From Phyllobacterium zundukense (GTDB taxonomy: Bacteria > Pseudomonadota > Alphaproteobacteria > Rhizobiales > Rhizobiaceae): 64,000 nt of DNA. Each line of letters starts with the position of its first letter. The first letter of the stretch is position 1. This document shows positions 35,682 to 44,560 of this stretch, one piece after another. Both the position numbers and the translations under genes were made by a program. The notes beneath the pieces are model-generated. The model was not told the DNA's origin. It searched no databases and worked only from the letters and a program-made list of their open reading frames with translations. The stretch is from contig NZ_CP017940.1 in assembly GCF_002764115.1 (NCBI RefSeq), forward strand, positions 1,152,501-1,216,500, given 5' to 3'.

Positions 35682-36959
35682 TTAGTTCGGTTCTGCCGTC
35701 ATGACAAGACACGTATTTTGTCCGCCAAAGCCGAACGAGCTGGAAAGCACCGAGGAGACACTTGCTTCGCGCTTCACATTGGGCACAACGTCCATGAGAA
35801 TTGCCGGATCCGGATTGTCATAGTTGATCGTTGGCGGGATCGTCCCCGTCTGGATGGTGAGCACCGAGAACACGGCCTCGATGGCGCCCGCTGCGGTCAG
35901 TGTATGGCCGATCATCGACTTGTTGGACGATACGGGAAGCGACGAGATGCGGTCGCCGAAAACGGTAGACAGTGCCAGATATTCCATCTTGTCGTTTTCC
36001 GGCGTCGAGGTACCGTGAGCGTTGATATAGTCGATCGCATCTTCCTTTATACCGGCATCGTCCAGTGCGGCACGAACCGCACCGATAGCCGGTGAGCCGT
36101 CGGGCTTCGAGCGGGTTCTGTGGAAGTCGTCGGCCTTCTCGCCGCAACCGCGCATGATGCCGAGAATATTCGCTCCGCGCGCAACGGCAGATTCCAGCGA
36201 TTCCATCACCAGCGCACCGGAGCCTTCGGCCATGACGAAACCGTCGCGGTCCTTGGAGAATGGCTTGGCTGCCTTGTGAGCTGGCTCGTTTTGCGTGGAA
36301 AGTGCCGAGAGCAGCGAAAACCGGATCAGCGCCTCGGCCGAGACAGAACCATCAGTGCCGATCGACAGCACGCGATCACTCTCGCCGCGCCGGATTGCCT
36401 CGACGCCAAGCTGAATGGCCGTCGCGCCCGATGCGCAGGCTGTGGAAAGTGTAACAGGCAGGCCACGTGTGCCGAAAGTGTCGGCAAGGCATTCGGCGAT
36501 GTAACCGAATTCAACAGTGTTGAACATGTCGACCTGCGGCCCACGGCGACAAGCAGCAAGAAGCAGGTCATATCCCGGTTCACCCTCGGCTCTGACCAGG
36601 GCATCCAGCGCAAAACGGTTGCGCCATTCGAGTTCGACCGGCGGTGCTGCCAGAAACAGCGGTCCGCCGAAATCATCGATGGGGAAACCGGCCTGGGATA
36701 TCGCTTCCTCGGCCGCAAGCGATGCCAATTTCTGTGACAGCGCCGAGGCGCCTTTGCTACTTTCTTCAAGGAAATCGACAGTTCCAGCGATCTGCGTACG
36801 CAGATTGTCCAGCGCAAACCGCGTGATCGTGTGAATGCCGGAAGTTCCGGAAGTCAGCGCAGCCCAGTTTTCTTCCTTGCCTTGTCCCAATGACGAGACA
36901 ACGCCGAGCCCGGTGATGGCGACGAGGGGGCGGCCAAGATGATCTGTATATTTGGACAT
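35682..36959 (-). CDS. fabF1XL: Beta-ketoacyl-ACP synthase II-type, catalytically complete (FabF1XL)
   Basis: Condensing enzyme for elongation of the AcpXL-bound very long fatty acid, 425 residues. The full triad is visible: cysteine in STACASGATA near residue 175, histidine in NAHGTSTPEND near residue 315, and histidine in SMIGHTLTAAG near residue 352, followed by the FGFGGQN C-terminal loop. The ATG at 36959 follows GAAGGA; an upstream TTG would overlap the previous gene's stop. It probably works with the neighbouring KAS homologue, which lacks key residues. Confidence 0.88.
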   Translation of the reverse strand: MSKYTDHLGRPLVAITGLGVVSSLGQGKEENWAALTSGTSGIHTITRFALDNLRTQIAGTVDFLEESSKGASALSQKLASLAAEEAISQAGFPIDDFGGPLFLAAPPVELEWRNRFALDALVRAEGEPGYDLLLAACRRGPQVDMFNTVEFGYIAECLADTFGTRGLPVTLSTACASGATAIQLGVEAIRRGESDRVLSIGTDGSVSAEALIRFSLLSALSTQNEPAHKAAKPFSKDRDGFVMAEGSGALVMESLESAVARGANILGIMRGCGEKADDFHRTRSKPDGSPAIGAVRAALDDAGIKEDAIDYINAHGTSTPENDKMEYLALSTVFGDRISSLPVSSNKSMIGHTLTAAGAIEAVFSVLTIQTGTIPPTINYDNPDPAILMDVVPNVKREASVSSVLSSSFGFGGQNTCLVMTAEPN

Positions 36960-36970
36960 GGAAATATCCT

Positions 36971-38155
36971 TCAAGCTTTGACCAGGCGGGCAACGCCTTC
37001 GCCGCGGGTTCCACCAATGGAGGTCGCCAGCGCGGTATTGATGCTGGCCGGTCCAGCTTTTTCGTTCTCAGTATCGATTGGCGGGAAAGCCGAGCCCTTG
37101 AAAAGGCTCAACGCAGCAAGGCCAACGACAAGCGGGAACTGCGCCTCGCGCAGATGGCCGAGTTTACCCGCAACGCCGCGCACCACTGAACTGGAGAATG
37201 TATCGAGCGTAGCTTTTTCCGCCGCTGTTATGCCCTTCGCACCAGAAGCGCCAGAAATGATCAAATCGGCAGCTTTGTCAGCGCTGGCAGCGCCAACCAG
37301 CCTGGCGATCGTCTCGCCCAAGTTTTCCCGGCTACGGCGGATTTGCGTGCCGTAGACGCCATCAATAGCGGCATAAGCACGCGCGCCGCGCTTCTTCGCG
37401 TGATCCGCACTTTCCAGTACGAGGAATGCACCGCCAGAGCCGGTAATGATACCGCCGCCTGCAGCACCCTCTCGTTGCCAAAGGGGGGCCCAGCCATCCG
37501 TTTTCAACATGCCGTTCAACTCATAGCCGAGCAGCATGTCGGGGTGTTCGGAATTGTAGGCACCGCCAACAAGTGCATGCGTACTCTGACCCGACCGGAT
37601 GCGTGCGACAGTGGTATCGATCGCCGATATGCCGGCGCCTTCCTCACCCATGAAGGTGCGGGAGGAGCCGGTAACCTTGTGGACAATGGAGATATTACCG
37701 GCGAGCAGATTGGAAAGCTGTGCCAGGAACAGCGTCGGGCGCAGTTCCGTTGACAGCTTTTCATTCAGCATCGTACCGAGATCATTGCGCACGCGCGCCT
37801 CGGCCAGTATCTGCTTGTCGACGGTGACATCGCGTTCGCCGCCGCCTGCTGCCACCACCATATCCATCGTGGCACAGAGGGCTTCGTCGTCCTTGATGCC
37901 AGCGTCCTGGAGCGCGAGACCGGCGGTATACGTACCGATGCGCTGCCAGGTCTCCATCTGCCGCTGGTCGCCACGTTTCGGAATCTGGTTATTCCAGTCG
38001 ACCTCACCCAGAGGATGGACCGTGTAAGGCTTGAACGTCTCGCTGTCGGTGCGAGGCTCAGCCTGGCCGTTAAAGGCTTGCCAGTGAGCGTCGGCGCCTT
38101 CGCCAAGCGATGAAATCAGTCCGATACCAGTGATAACGACGGTGTTGTTCTGCAT
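36971..38155 (-). CDS. fabF2XL: Beta-ketoacyl-ACP synthase homologue lacking catalytic cysteine (FabF2XL)
   Basis: Thiolase-fold protein of 394 residues, clearly KAS-like at both ends (VVITGIGLISSLGEG start; glycine-rich C-terminus ending GGTRGEGVARL). At the active-site position, where partners have ACASG, this one reads FMGEEGAG, and by alignment back from the following helix the cysteine is replaced by glutamate. The HGT histidine is also missing (ASGAKGITAAEK); only the GH of GKLGHL remains. It may act as a partner like the chain-length factors of type II polyketide synthases. It follows acpXL by 73 bases and precedes fabF1XL by 11. Confidence 0.85.
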   Translation of the reverse strand: MQNNTVVITGIGLISSLGEGADAHWQAFNGQAEPRTDSETFKPYTVHPLGEVDWNNQIPKRGDQRQMETWQRIGTYTAGLALQDAGIKDDEALCATMDMVVAAGGGERDVTVDKQILAEARVRNDLGTMLNEKLSTELRPTLFLAQLSNLLAGNISIVHKVTGSSRTFMGEEGAGISAIDTTVARIRSGQSTHALVGGAYNSEHPDMLLGYELNGMLKTDGWAPLWQREGAAGGGIITGSGGAFLVLESADHAKKRGARAYAAIDGVYGTQIRRSRENLGETIARLVGAASADKAADLIISGASGAKGITAAEKATLDTFSSSVVRGVAGKLGHLREAQFPLVVGLAALSLFKGSAFPPIDTENEKAGPASINTALATSIGGTRGEGVARLVKA

Positions 38156-38228
38156 TGTCTCGCAACACCGTTGATACGGTGCACCCGGTTAGGTGGATTG
38201 ATTAAACCTGTCCGAAATCGTGCCGGTA

Positions 38229-38510
38229 TCAGGCCTTCTTGGCAGCGACCAGTTCGTCGATCTTGGTGCATAGATTCTTCAACACGAAGTACTCTTCGGT
38301 CGGAACCTTGCCGTCATTGACTTCCTGCGTCCACTGCTCGAGCGGGATCTTGATACCGAAGGCCTTGTCGATCGCGAAAACGATGTCGAGAAAATCAAGG
38401 CTATCGATGCCGAGATCGTCAATCGTATGGCTTTCCGGCGTGATGGAATCGCGGTCGATTTCACTGGTTTCGGCAATGATATCGGCGACCTTGTCGAATG
38501 TTTCGGACAA
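38229..38510 (-). CDS. acpXL: Specialised acyl carrier protein AcpXL
   Basis: Carries the growing C28-type hydroxy fatty acid destined for lipid A. Ninety-three residues, longer than the housekeeping ACP of about 78. The phosphopantetheine serine is in [12 protein letters not shown] near residue 38. The extended C-terminal part ends with a lysine/alanine tail (DELVAAKKA). It is first of the leftward acpXL-fabF2XL-fabF1XL-adh-lpxXL unit. The region 38511-38615 probably holds the promoter. Confidence 0.93.
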   Translation of the reverse strand: MSETFDKVADIIAETSEIDRDSITPESHTIDDLGIDSLDFLDIVFAIDKAFGIKIPLEQWTQEVNDGKVPTEEYFVLKNLCTKIDELVAAKKA

Positions 38511-38615
38511 TTGATTTTCCTTTGCTTACCGTGCCTTTTGAACGGCACTGATGTCTGATGAGCCGGTATCTAGCGTTTTTCACGGCTTAGGGAAAGACCA
38601 AAGCTTGCATGCTGA

Positions 38616-39203
38616 TTAGTCGAATATGATTCTTCCGGCGATATGAATTGTTTCACCTTCTTCGGCTGGACCGACCACAACAGCTTCGGTCGGGCGCGGG
38701 ATAATCCCTGTCAGAGCCGTTATATTGGCACGATCCGTCATCATTACCAGATTGCCGGAACTCTTGAACTTGATGATCACTGCGCGAATCTCGTCTACCT
38801 GGGATTGCTTCGCTGCGGCGTCATTGGCCATTGGATCAAGGGGTTTGAAAACTTCGGCCGGGATCGAACCGAAGGAAAGACGGGCCGTTTCCCGTGCGTT
38901 GCAAGTGGAACTGGTGAGAATCTTGTCGATTCGCACACCGCGCGCGGCAAATCTGGCACCCAGTTTCTGGGCGAGTTGCCGCCCGCGGTCAGATAGCGTT
39001 TGAGTTGCTGAACAATCGACGGAGTTATCCACAGTGGGACTCAATGTTCCGGATGCGTCGGCACCCTGGATGAGAATCGTATAGCCGCCCCGCGCCACTC
39101 TCGCCCAGGCGGCATCCGTCGCAAGTGCTGGCGAAACGACGAGGAATGCGCTCAACATCAGAGTGAGTGCAGAAATTGCCTGAGAGTGAAATCGCTTCAA
39201 CAT
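38616..39203 (-). CDS. Exported histidine-phosphatase-fold protein with lost catalytic motif
   Basis: A 195-residue protein with a cleavable signal peptide of about 28 residues (ALTLMLSAFLVVSPALA). The body matches small periplasmic histidine phosphatases: the CSATQTLSDRGRQLAQKLGA block, then RIDKILTSSTCNARETARLSFG. But where catalytic members read RHA/RHG, this reads ILIQGADASG, so both the arginine and phospho-accepting histidine are gone. The second histidine, usually in a TH segment, is replaced in MMTDRANI. It is probably not an active phosphatase. It lies upstream of acpXL on the same strand, with a 105-base gap. Confidence 0.75.
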   Translation of the reverse strand: MLKRFHSQAISALTLMLSAFLVVSPALATDAAWARVARGGYTILIQGADASGTLSPTVDNSVDCSATQTLSDRGRQLAQKLGARFAARGVRIDKILTSSTCNARETARLSFGSIPAEVFKPLDPMANDAAAKQSQVDEIRAVIIKFKSSGNLVMMTDRANITALTGIIPRPTEAVVVGPAEEGETIHIAGRIIFD

Positions 39204-39305
39204 CAGTCTCCTTATCAGCCGAAATGGTGATTTGGTGAAGAAAAATAAAGTGAAGGCTTTGGAACCGCTTGCGTGACACTTCTTGCAAGCCTATTCCGGA
39301 CGACG

Positions 39306-40262
39306 ATGGGTCTGATTCAAACAATCATCGTTGTCTTCGGTGTGATTGCCATCGCTTATGCAGCAGCGCATTTCAGGCTGCTGGATGAGCGGGTAGGCGA
39401 TGGCCTTTCGGACTTTGTCTTCATGATCGCCGCGCCCTTGCTGCTCTTCAGAACCATGGTGACAGCCGATTTCCATGGAACGGCGCCGTGGCAATTGTGG
39501 ATTGCCTATTTCACCGGTGTCATTGTCGCCTGGGCGGTGTCCGACCTTGCAATCAAGGTGATCTTTGGCCGCGATAATCGCGCTGGCGTTGTTGCCGGGG
39601 TCTCGGGAGCCTTTTCCAATCTCGTATTTCTCGGCATGCCCCTCATGCTCGGTGTTTTCGGTCAGGAAGGCTTTGCTATCCTGTCGCTGATTGTCGCCAT
39701 CCACATGCCTATCATGATGGCAGCATCCATAACCTTGCATGAAATCGCGATGCGCCGGGACGGCGTATTCGAAGGTGAGGGGCACTTTGCTTCGGTTGTG
39801 CTCTCGTTCTTCAAGAGCCTGCTGCGTAATCCCTTTGTGCTTGGCATCCTCGCTGGCTGGATCTGGCGTCTCACCGGATTGCCGATGCCAATGATCGCCG
39901 ATTCACTTATCCAGACATTAGGAAGCGTTGCCGGGCCTGTCGCGTTGTTCGCCATGGGGATGGGGCTGAAGAAGTTTGGAATTTCTGGCCATATCGCTGC
40001 ATCACTGGTCATGTCAGCGATCAAGCTCTTTGTCATGCCCGCCGTCGTACTGGCGGCTGCATGGTTCATCGGCCTGCCGCCCTTTACCGCGAAAATCGCC
40101 GTTGCGTCGGCGGCGTTGCCAGCGGGCGTCAACTCGTATCTGATAGCAACTCGCTTCGGCACGGGCCAAGCACTGGCTTCCAATTCCATGGTCATGGCAA
40201 CCGCCTTGTCGGCTATCACGATGGCGTTCTGGATTTCGGTCGTTACGCATATATTTGGCTAG
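39306..40262 (+). CDS. AEC (auxin efflux carrier) family transporter
   Basis: Membrane transporter of 318 residues with about ten helices in two inverted halves, as expected for AEC proteins. It shows the early FRLLDERVGDGLSDFVFMIAAPLLLF segment, the VSGAFSNLVFLGMPL segment near residue 100, and the closing ALPAGVNSYLIATRF motif. Bacterial members export or import organic acids such as malate or malonate; the substrate is unknown here. The ATG at 39306 is chosen; an in-frame GTG at 39273 would add 11 residues. Confidence 0.88.
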   Translation: MGLIQTIIVVFGVIAIAYAAAHFRLLDERVGDGLSDFVFMIAAPLLLFRTMVTADFHGTAPWQLWIAYFTGVIVAWAVSDLAIKVIFGRDNRAGVVAGVSGAFSNLVFLGMPLMLGVFGQEGFAILSLIVAIHMPIMMAASITLHEIAMRRDGVFEGEGHFASVVLSFFKSLLRNPFVLGILAGWIWRLTGLPMPMIADSLIQTLGSVAGPVALFAMGMGLKKFGISGHIAASLVMSAIKLFVMPAVVLAAAWFIGLPPFTAKIAVASAALPAGVNSYLIATRFGTGQALASNSMVMATALSAITMAFWISVVTHIFG

Positions 40263-40403
40263 CCGAAGCCTGTTGCAGCTTTTGCCAAAAAGGAGCAGGG
40301 TAACCGCATCGCCTTGACCAAGGCGCACATTGCCGCGCGCAGTGCAGGGTTATCCTTCACGGAACTCACGAACAACAATAACCCTTCGAACACAGGGAGA
40401 AAT

Positions 40404-41864
40404 ATGATGTTGCAGAAATCCAGCCAGTTCATGAAGCAGGCGAACCTCATCAATGGTGAGTGGGTGGCCGCCGATTCGGGCAAGACGATCGACGTCATCA
40501 ACCCTGCAACCGGTTTGAAAATCGGCACCGTGCCCAATTCAGGCAGGGCAGAAGCGCAACGCGCGATCAATGCCGCCGCGGAAGCGTTCAAGACATGGCG
40601 CAAGACATCGGTGCTTGAGCGCTCGAAACTGATGCGCAAACTGCACGATGCCATCCTGGACAATCAGGATGCCCTCGCTGAGCTTCTTACCCTGGAACAG
40701 GGCAAGTCGCTGGCCGAGTCCAGGGGCGAGGTCGGCATGTCAGCCGCCTATATCCTCTGGTATGCCGAAGAAGCGCGCCGGACCTATGGCGATGTCGTTC
40801 CGTCGCCCTGGGCTGATCGACGCATTCTGGTCACGAAGGAGCCGGTTGGCGTCATCGGGGCCATTACGCCATGGAATTTCCCGTCATCCATGCTAGCCCG
40901 CAAGATCGGGCCGGCGCTCGCAGCCGGCTGCACAGCGGTGGTCAAACCTGCGACGCAGACGCCTTATTCCGGTCTGGTCTGGGGTGCGCTCTGCGAAGAG
41001 GTCGGTATCCCGAAAGGTGTCGTCAATATTCTGACTGGCTCTGCCTCCGAAATCGGCGGTGAGATCACCAGCAATCCGCTCGTGCGCAAGATCACCTTCA
41101 CCGGATCGACCGAGATCGGCAAAATCCTGATCAAGCAGGCGGCCGACACCGTCAAGAAAGTATCCATGGAGCTGGGCGGCAATGCACCGTTTATCGTCTT
41201 CGATGACGCGGATGTGGATCGCGCGGTCGATGGTGCGGTCATGGCAAAATTCCGCAACTCCGGTCAGACGTGCGTCTGTACCAACAGGTTTCTCGTCCAG
41301 TCTGGAATCTACGACACATTCGTCGAAAAATTTGCTGCTGCAACGGAGAAACTGAAGGTCGGCGATGGCCTGGAAGCTGGCACCCAGCAGGGGCCGCTGA
41401 TCGACGAAAAAGCTGTCGAGAAGGTCGAGGAATTCATTGCCGACGCAAAGCAAAAGGGCGGCAAGGTGATCACGGGTGGCAAGCGTCACGCGCTGGGGGG
41501 TAGTTTCTTTGAGCCGACAGTGATCGGTGACGCGAAGCCGGACATGCTCTTCACCAAGGAAGAGATATTTGGCCCCGTCGCTCCAATCTACAAGTTCGAG
41601 ACCGAACAAGAGGCGATCGATCTCGCCAATGACACGCAATTCGGCCTAGCCAGCTATTTCTATACACAGGATCTCGGCCGGGTGTTTCGCGTTTCCGAAG
41701 GGCTGAAATATGGCATGGTCGGCGTTAACGAAGGCATGATCACAACGGTGGAAGCGCCCTTTGGTGGCGTGAAGGAATCCGGCCTCGGCAAGGAAGGCGG
41801 CCATCAGGGTATCGAAGATTATCTCGATACCAAATATGTATGCGTTGGCGGTCTGGGGCTCTAA
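40404..41864 (+). CDS. gabD: Succinate-semialdehyde dehydrogenase (NADP+ type)
   Basis: Aldehyde dehydrogenase of 486 residues that oxidises succinate semialdehyde to succinate in GABA breakdown. The cofactor and catalytic parts are visible: TPWNFPSSMLARKIGPAL near residue 155, glutamate in MELGGNAPFIVFDDAD near residue 255, and the nucleophile cysteine in RNSGQTCVCTNRF near residue 288; the CxC arrangement is typical of GabD. AGGGAG lies just upstream of ATG 40404. A longer in-frame start at 40314 is rejected. Glutarate-semialdehyde dehydrogenase is a close alternative. Confidence 0.88.
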   Translation: MMLQKSSQFMKQANLINGEWVAADSGKTIDVINPATGLKIGTVPNSGRAEAQRAINAAAEAFKTWRKTSVLERSKLMRKLHDAILDNQDALAELLTLEQGKSLAESRGEVGMSAAYILWYAEEARRTYGDVVPSPWADRRILVTKEPVGVIGAITPWNFPSSMLARKIGPALAAGCTAVVKPATQTPYSGLVWGALCEEVGIPKGVVNILTGSASEIGGEITSNPLVRKITFTGSTEIGKILIKQAADTVKKVSMELGGNAPFIVFDDADVDRAVDGAVMAKFRNSGQTCVCTNRFLVQSGIYDTFVEKFAAATEKLKVGDGLEAGTQQGPLIDEKAVEKVEEFIADAKQKGGKVITGGKRHALGGSFFEPTVIGDAKPDMLFTKEEIFGPVAPIYKFETEQEAIDLANDTQFGLASYFYTQDLGRVFRVSEGLKYGMVGVNEGMITTVEAPFGGVKESGLGKEGGHQGIEDYLDTKYVCVGGLGL

Positions 41865-41869
41865 ATAAA

Positions 41870-42889
41870 ATGAACACAGAAGTTTTCGGCCACACGTCTG
41901 ATGGCGAGGCAGTCCACCGCATTACGATTTCCGGCGGCGGGCTGACCGCCAAAGTCCTGACATGGGGCGCAGTAATTCAGGATCTGCGTCTCAAAGGTCA
42001 CGAGTATCCGCTGGTTCTCGGCTATCAGGATTTTGCTGATTATCCGGTGCATTCGCCCTATCTGGGTGCGACGGTTGGCCGCTCCATCAACCGTATTCGC
42101 AATGGCGAACTGACGATCGATGGCAAGACCTATGCGCTTGAGCGAAATTTTCACGGCCTGCACAACATCCACGGCGGCAGCGAGGGTGCGGGCAATCGTA
42201 ACTGGGAAGTCGTCGCAGTTGGTCCGGATTACGTGACGCTCACCATCCAGCTTGGTGACGGTGAGATGGGCTTTCCAGGTAATCTGAGCATCACCTGCAC
42301 TTACATGCTGGAATCGAAGGGAACGCTGGCGATCCGCATGGATGCCGTTACGGACAAGCCGACGATCTGCAACCTAGCTCATCACAGCTATTTCAATCTC
42401 GATGATGGTGGCGCAACCGATGCGCTTGGCCATCAGGTCCGGATCGATGGGCAGGCCTATCTTCCGGTCGATGCCGATCTTATTCCGGACGGACGGGTTT
42501 TGCCGGTTGCTGGAACGACCCATGATTTTCGTGAATACCGTACGATCCGCCGCGATGAAAACGGCCAGCAGATCGTCTATGACAACAATTTCTGCCTTGC
42601 CAGCCAGCGTCAGCCTCTGCGTCTCGTTGCTTCCGCCAAGGGTGCTTATTCAGGTATCGAGATGAATGTGCTGACCACGGAACCTGGTGTTCAATTCTAT
42701 GCAGGCAATACGCTTGGGGGACGCCCGCCAATCGGTCTGACTGGCAATACCTATGGCAATTACGCTGGATTCTGTTTTGAAGCGCAGATCTGGCCCGATT
42801 CCACGCATTTTCCCTATTTCCCTCAGGCAATCCTGCGCCCTGACGAAACCTACAGCCAGATGACAAAATACAGCTTCAAGAAGGCTTAG
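41870..42889 (+). CDS. galM: Aldose 1-epimerase (galactose mutarotase)
   Basis: Interconverts alpha and beta anomers of aldohexoses. The 339-residue protein has GATVGRSINRIRNG and FHGLHNIHGG (substrate histidine) in its first third, NLAHHSYFNLDDGG (catalytic histidine) near residue 170, and the catalytic glutamate in YAGFCFEAQIWPDS near residue 305. It starts 5 bases after gabD and is probably cotranscribed, although no shared pathway is evident. Its end overlaps the opposing sugar-kinase gene by 4 bases. Confidence 0.9.
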   Translation: MNTEVFGHTSDGEAVHRITISGGGLTAKVLTWGAVIQDLRLKGHEYPLVLGYQDFADYPVHSPYLGATVGRSINRIRNGELTIDGKTYALERNFHGLHNIHGGSEGAGNRNWEVVAVGPDYVTLTIQLGDGEMGFPGNLSITCTYMLESKGTLAIRMDAVTDKPTICNLAHHSYFNLDDGGATDALGHQVRIDGQAYLPVDADLIPDGRVLPVAGTTHDFREYRTIRRDENGQQIVYDNNFCLASQRQPLRLVASAKGAYSGIEMNVLTTEPGVQFYAGNTLGGRPPIGLTGNTYGNYAGFCFEAQIWPDSTHFPYFPQAILRPDETYSQMTKYSFKKA

Positions 42890-43803
42890 GCCTTGAACGC
42901 CTTGCGTGCTGCGTCCATGGGCGCGAGCGCGCCATGGAATTCCACCACGCGGGCAGCAACCTTGTGCGCGTGGACAGCTGCAGTCACTGGATCCAGATTG
43001 GCGAGGCGGGCGGCGATGTAGCCGCCATTGAAACTGTCGCCTGCGCCTGTCGTATCCACGGCCTTGGCGCGTGAGGCCGGAACCTCCTTGCGCGTATCGC
43101 CGGTTACGACCAGCGCCGGGTCGGTACCATCCTTTACGACAATCTCGCGCACGCCATAGCTCGCAATTCGATTGGCAGTGTCTGCCGGTGTCGCATCGCC
43201 GAACAGTGCATTTTCATCCGGGAAGGTCGGCAGGGCAATGTCGGTCACATGAAAGGCGTTGCTCAGAACCTGCTTTGCTGTCTCGGTATTTTCCCACAGG
43301 CGCGGACGATAATTGGCATCAAAGACGATACGCGAGCCCTGGCGGCGAGCGTTGCTGACCGCATTCAGGACGTTCTGACGGCTTCTCGGGCTCAAAATGC
43401 CCATAGTGATACCGGAAAAATAGATGATCTGGCGACCGTCGAGACTTTTCGCCAATGCTTCCGGATCGTCGGCAAGGTGACGCGCGGCGGCATCGTTGCG
43501 CCAATAGGTGAAGGAGCGTTCCGCCCCTGTCAGCGTGATGGCATAAAGACCGGGACGCGCGCCAACGGTAGTCGGGCTGTGGGCAGTGTTGATGCCGTTA
43601 TCGCGCAGGAATGTGCGCTGTTTGACCGAGAAGGGATCATCACCGAAGGCGGTGACGTAATCGACTGCAAAATCCGGATCGGTGAGGGCGCGGACATACC
43701 AGGTGGTGTTCAGCGTGTCGCCGGCGAAACCCATACGCCACTGGTCGCCATTGGCGCCGGACAGTTCGATCATGCACTCGCCAATAGCCGCAAATCCGCT
43801 CAT
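42886..43803 (-). CDS. kdgK: PfkB family sugar kinase, probably 2-dehydro-3-deoxygluconokinase
   Basis: Ribokinase-fold sugar kinase of 305 residues. It opens FAAIGECMIELSG and has GFAGDTLNTTWYVRAL (PfkB-type N-terminal substrate region) near residue 26, and the C-terminal anion hole DTTGAGDSFNGGYIAARL near residue 245 with the catalytic aspartate. The E-C-M-I-E-L opening and the WYVRAL segment are those of KdgK, which phosphorylates KDG to KDPG; the sugar is inferred, not shown. The ATG at 43803 follows GGAGG; a GTG four codons upstream is rejected. Confidence 0.82.
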   Translation of the reverse strand: MSGFAAIGECMIELSGANGDQWRMGFAGDTLNTTWYVRALTDPDFAVDYVTAFGDDPFSVKQRTFLRDNGINTAHSPTTVGARPGLYAITLTGAERSFTYWRNDAAARHLADDPEALAKSLDGRQIIYFSGITMGILSPRSRQNVLNAVSNARRQGSRIVFDANYRPRLWENTETAKQVLSNAFHVTDIALPTFPDENALFGDATPADTANRIASYGVREIVVKDGTDPALVVTGDTRKEVPASRAKAVDTTGAGDSFNGGYIAARLANLDPVTAAVHAHKVAARVVEFHGALAPMDAARKAFKA

Positions 43804-43941
43804 GAAATCCTCCACAACTCCGGTCGGTTGCGACTGATATACGAGTGCGCCGCCGCTGTCATTTCTTAAAACTTCGGGGCTGTCATATTCACTTCGTCAT
43901 GCCATGTTAGTCGGCGAACGCAATTTGCACGACAGGTAGGG

Positions 43942-44559
43942 ATGGTGAAGTCGCGGATTACGACGATTGAGCAGCTCGAAGCCATATATAGCGGCATTGC
44001 GGAGGCATCGACCGCAAAGGTGGCGGATCGAATCGCGCCGGAATACCGGCAATTGATCGAGGGTTCGCCATTTGTGGCTCTGGCTACAAGCGGTCCAGAA
44101 GGACTCGATTGTTCCCCGCGCGGCGATCTTGCGGGGTTCGTCCGGATTCACGACGAGCAGACACTGATGATGCCGGATCGCCGGGGTAATAATCGTGTCG
44201 ATTCGCTGCGCAACATCATCCGCGACCCGCGCATAGCACTGCTCTTCCTCATTCCGGGGCTTACCACGACATTTCGTGTGAATGGCCGAGCTTTTCTCGA
44301 TACCGATCAGGGACTGCTCGACAGTTTCATCGTCGATGGCAAGGCACCGCGTTCGGTCATCGTCGTCGAGGTCGAGGAAGCCTATTTCCAGTGCGCCCGT
44401 GCGCTGATCCGTTCCGAATTGTGGAATCCGGCGAAACACCGCTCGCCCAAGGAGTTTCCATCGCCGGGACAGATATTGGCTGCACTCAGTGAAGATCGTG
44501 TGGGCGGCGAGACCTATGATCGCGAATGGCCGGAGCGCGCCGCAAAGACGATGTGGTAG
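43942..44559 (+). CDS. PPOX-class FMN-dependent flavoprotein (MSMEG_1061-like)
   Basis: Split-barrel flavoprotein of 205 residues related to pyridoxamine 5'-phosphate oxidase. The FMN-binding region is SPFVALATSGPEGLDCSPRGD near residue 47, then DRRGNNRVDSLRNI near residue 74 and LFLIPGLTTTFRVNG near residue 93, typical of this subfamily. The true reaction is unknown; members often act on F420-type or other redox partners. It ends 1 base before the opposing phnF, and starts divergent from kdgK. A larger reverse frame covering it is a shadow. Confidence 0.82.
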   Translation: MVKSRITTIEQLEAIYSGIAEASTAKVADRIAPEYRQLIEGSPFVALATSGPEGLDCSPRGDLAGFVRIHDEQTLMMPDRRGNNRVDSLRNIIRDPRIALLFLIPGLTTTFRVNGRAFLDTDQGLLDSFIVDGKAPRSVIVVEVEEAYFQCARALIRSELWNPAKHRSPKEFPSPGQILAALSEDRVGGETYDREWPERAAKTMW

Positions 44560-44560
44560 G

